5,627 nt of DNA from JAAYCB01 sp012744395 (GTDB lineage Bacteria; Planctomycetota; Planctomycetia; Pirellulales; Thermoguttaceae): assembly GCA_028703175.1 (NCBI GenBank), contig JAQVNJ010000205.1, positions 1 through 5,627 on the forward strand, given 5' to 3'. The notes under the pieces are model-generated. The model saw only the letters and a program-made list of their open reading frames with translations. It searched no databases and was not told the DNA's origin. Numbering within the stretch: the stretch's first letter is position 1; the number at the start of each line of letters is the position of its first letter. The position numbers and the translations under genes were made by a program. Of the stretch, positions 5,322 through 5,627 are shown piece by piece.

Positions 5322-5378
5322 TCACCGCCGCGTCAGCTCGTAAGCATAGTATTTAGCGTGATAGTCGGTCAGGCTCAT
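5322..5378 (-). pseudogene. N-terminal stub of a SNF2/DEAD-type defence helicase
   Basis: ATG at 5378 opens an 18-codon frame, MSLTDYHAKYYAYELTRR, ending in TGA (5322-5324). I know this as the very start of large SNF2-like helicases found in defence islands, which go on with '...DLNPHQ...ALFAF.SPLSKG.ILADEVGLGKT'. Those later motifs are absent. A frame shifted by one base continues as MPTRDLIKLFGNVATL to a stop at 5272-5274. It could be the next stretch of the same protein after a frameshift, but that similarity is weak. There is no strong ribosome-binding site. The gene is certainly not functional here. Confidence 0.5.
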
Positions 5379-5436
5379 GCGTGGTTTCAAACATAAAGAT
5401 GCCGGCGATCACATCCCCGCGGTGATACACGGTCAT
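5353..5436 (-). other. Possible short ORF of 27 codons, unidentified
   Basis: ATG at 5436 gives MTVYHRGDVIAGIFMFETTH and seven more residues, ending at TAA (5353-5355) and overlapping the helicase stub in another frame. The frame is open upstream for about 17 more codons, to a TAG. No ribosome-binding site and no recognised family. Between 5437 and 5537 I see nothing else that I can support. Confidence 0.15.
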
Positions 5437-5537
5437 CTTGGTCTCATACCTTACCACCGCAGGGGGGTGAATGCGAGAGTAAAAGGGCTAGAAAAGGTTG
5501 GTGGGTGTGTGTCAGGAAAGTGACATCGTTCCGGAGG

Positions 5538-5627
5538 TCATGCCGCAAAGACTGCCTCTCTGACAGTGGCCTCACGGTCGCGGCTCCCCGTCCAATAGTC
5601 GTCGTGGAGCCCGTCCGTGATGAGCGC
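5538..5627 (-). CDS. C-terminal 29 residues of an unidentified protein (runs off the right edge)
   Basis: The frame is open from the right edge to TGA (5538-5540) and ends with ALITDGLHDDYWTGSRDRE and TVREAVFAA. The sequence looks protein-like, charged with a DDYW core, and codon choice is GC-rich. I do not recognise the family. Its orientation suits an upstream member of the same island. About 160 bp separate it from the helicase stub, with no visible intrinsic terminator. Confidence 0.4.
   Translation of the reverse strand, partial: ALITDGLHDDYWTGSRDREATVREAVFAA

Noticed and set aside
1..5627. CRISPR array, tRNA or rRNA genes
   Set aside because: No regularly spaced repeats of CRISPR length and no tRNA- or rRNA-like sequence seen. 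The only repeats are the 110-bp pair and the short operator sites.

Overview
This is a densely packed piece of a bacterial defence (accessory) island in which every gene I can support lies on the minus strand, so transcription runs from right to left. The sequence is GC-rich, with clear Shine-Dalgarno sites and ATGA-type stop/start overlaps. That fits a Gram-negative bacterium, most likely Pseudomonadota, but no housekeeping gene is present to fix the taxon.

Layout in the direction of transcription (right to left). (1) 5538-5627: the last 29 codons of an unidentified gene. (2) 5322-5378: an 18-codon stub that looks like the start of a SNF2/DEAD-type defence helicase, followed by a candidate promoter with a palindromic operator (5271-5298). 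(3) 5118-5255: the first 39 or so codons of an Mre11/SbcD-like nuclease gene, broken off. (4) 4123-5121: a complete RhuM-family gene. (5) 2951-4126: a complete Mre11/SbcD-like metallophosphoesterase whose first 110 bp repeat the stub in (3). (6) 2922-2954: the 10-codon start of its expected SbcC/AAA-type ATPase partner, cut by a stop codon. (7) 2749-2801: a symmetric set of four TGTTCA half-sites, the probable operator of the next operon. (8) 1671-2747 and 836-1708: a type IV AbiEi-like antitoxin and an AbiEii-like nucleotidyltransferase toxin. (9) 657-839: the first 60 codons of a large DrmA-like (DISARM-type) helicase gene, start-coupled to the toxin. (10) 1 to about 655: a group II intron fragment with its reverse-transcriptase gene running off the left edge. 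The intron lies where the helicase reading frame breaks.

Three units look intact: RhuM, the nuclease, and the toxin-antitoxin pair. Around them are stubs of at least four genes that keep only their 5' ends, so the island appears to have been built and eroded by repeated insertion and deletion near gene starts. The most interesting observations are the RhuM gene bracketed by a 110-bp direct repeat of the nuclease 5' end, the four-site operator, the apparently 5'-truncated group II intron in the DrmA-like gene, and the small reading frames left as coupled leader ORFs.
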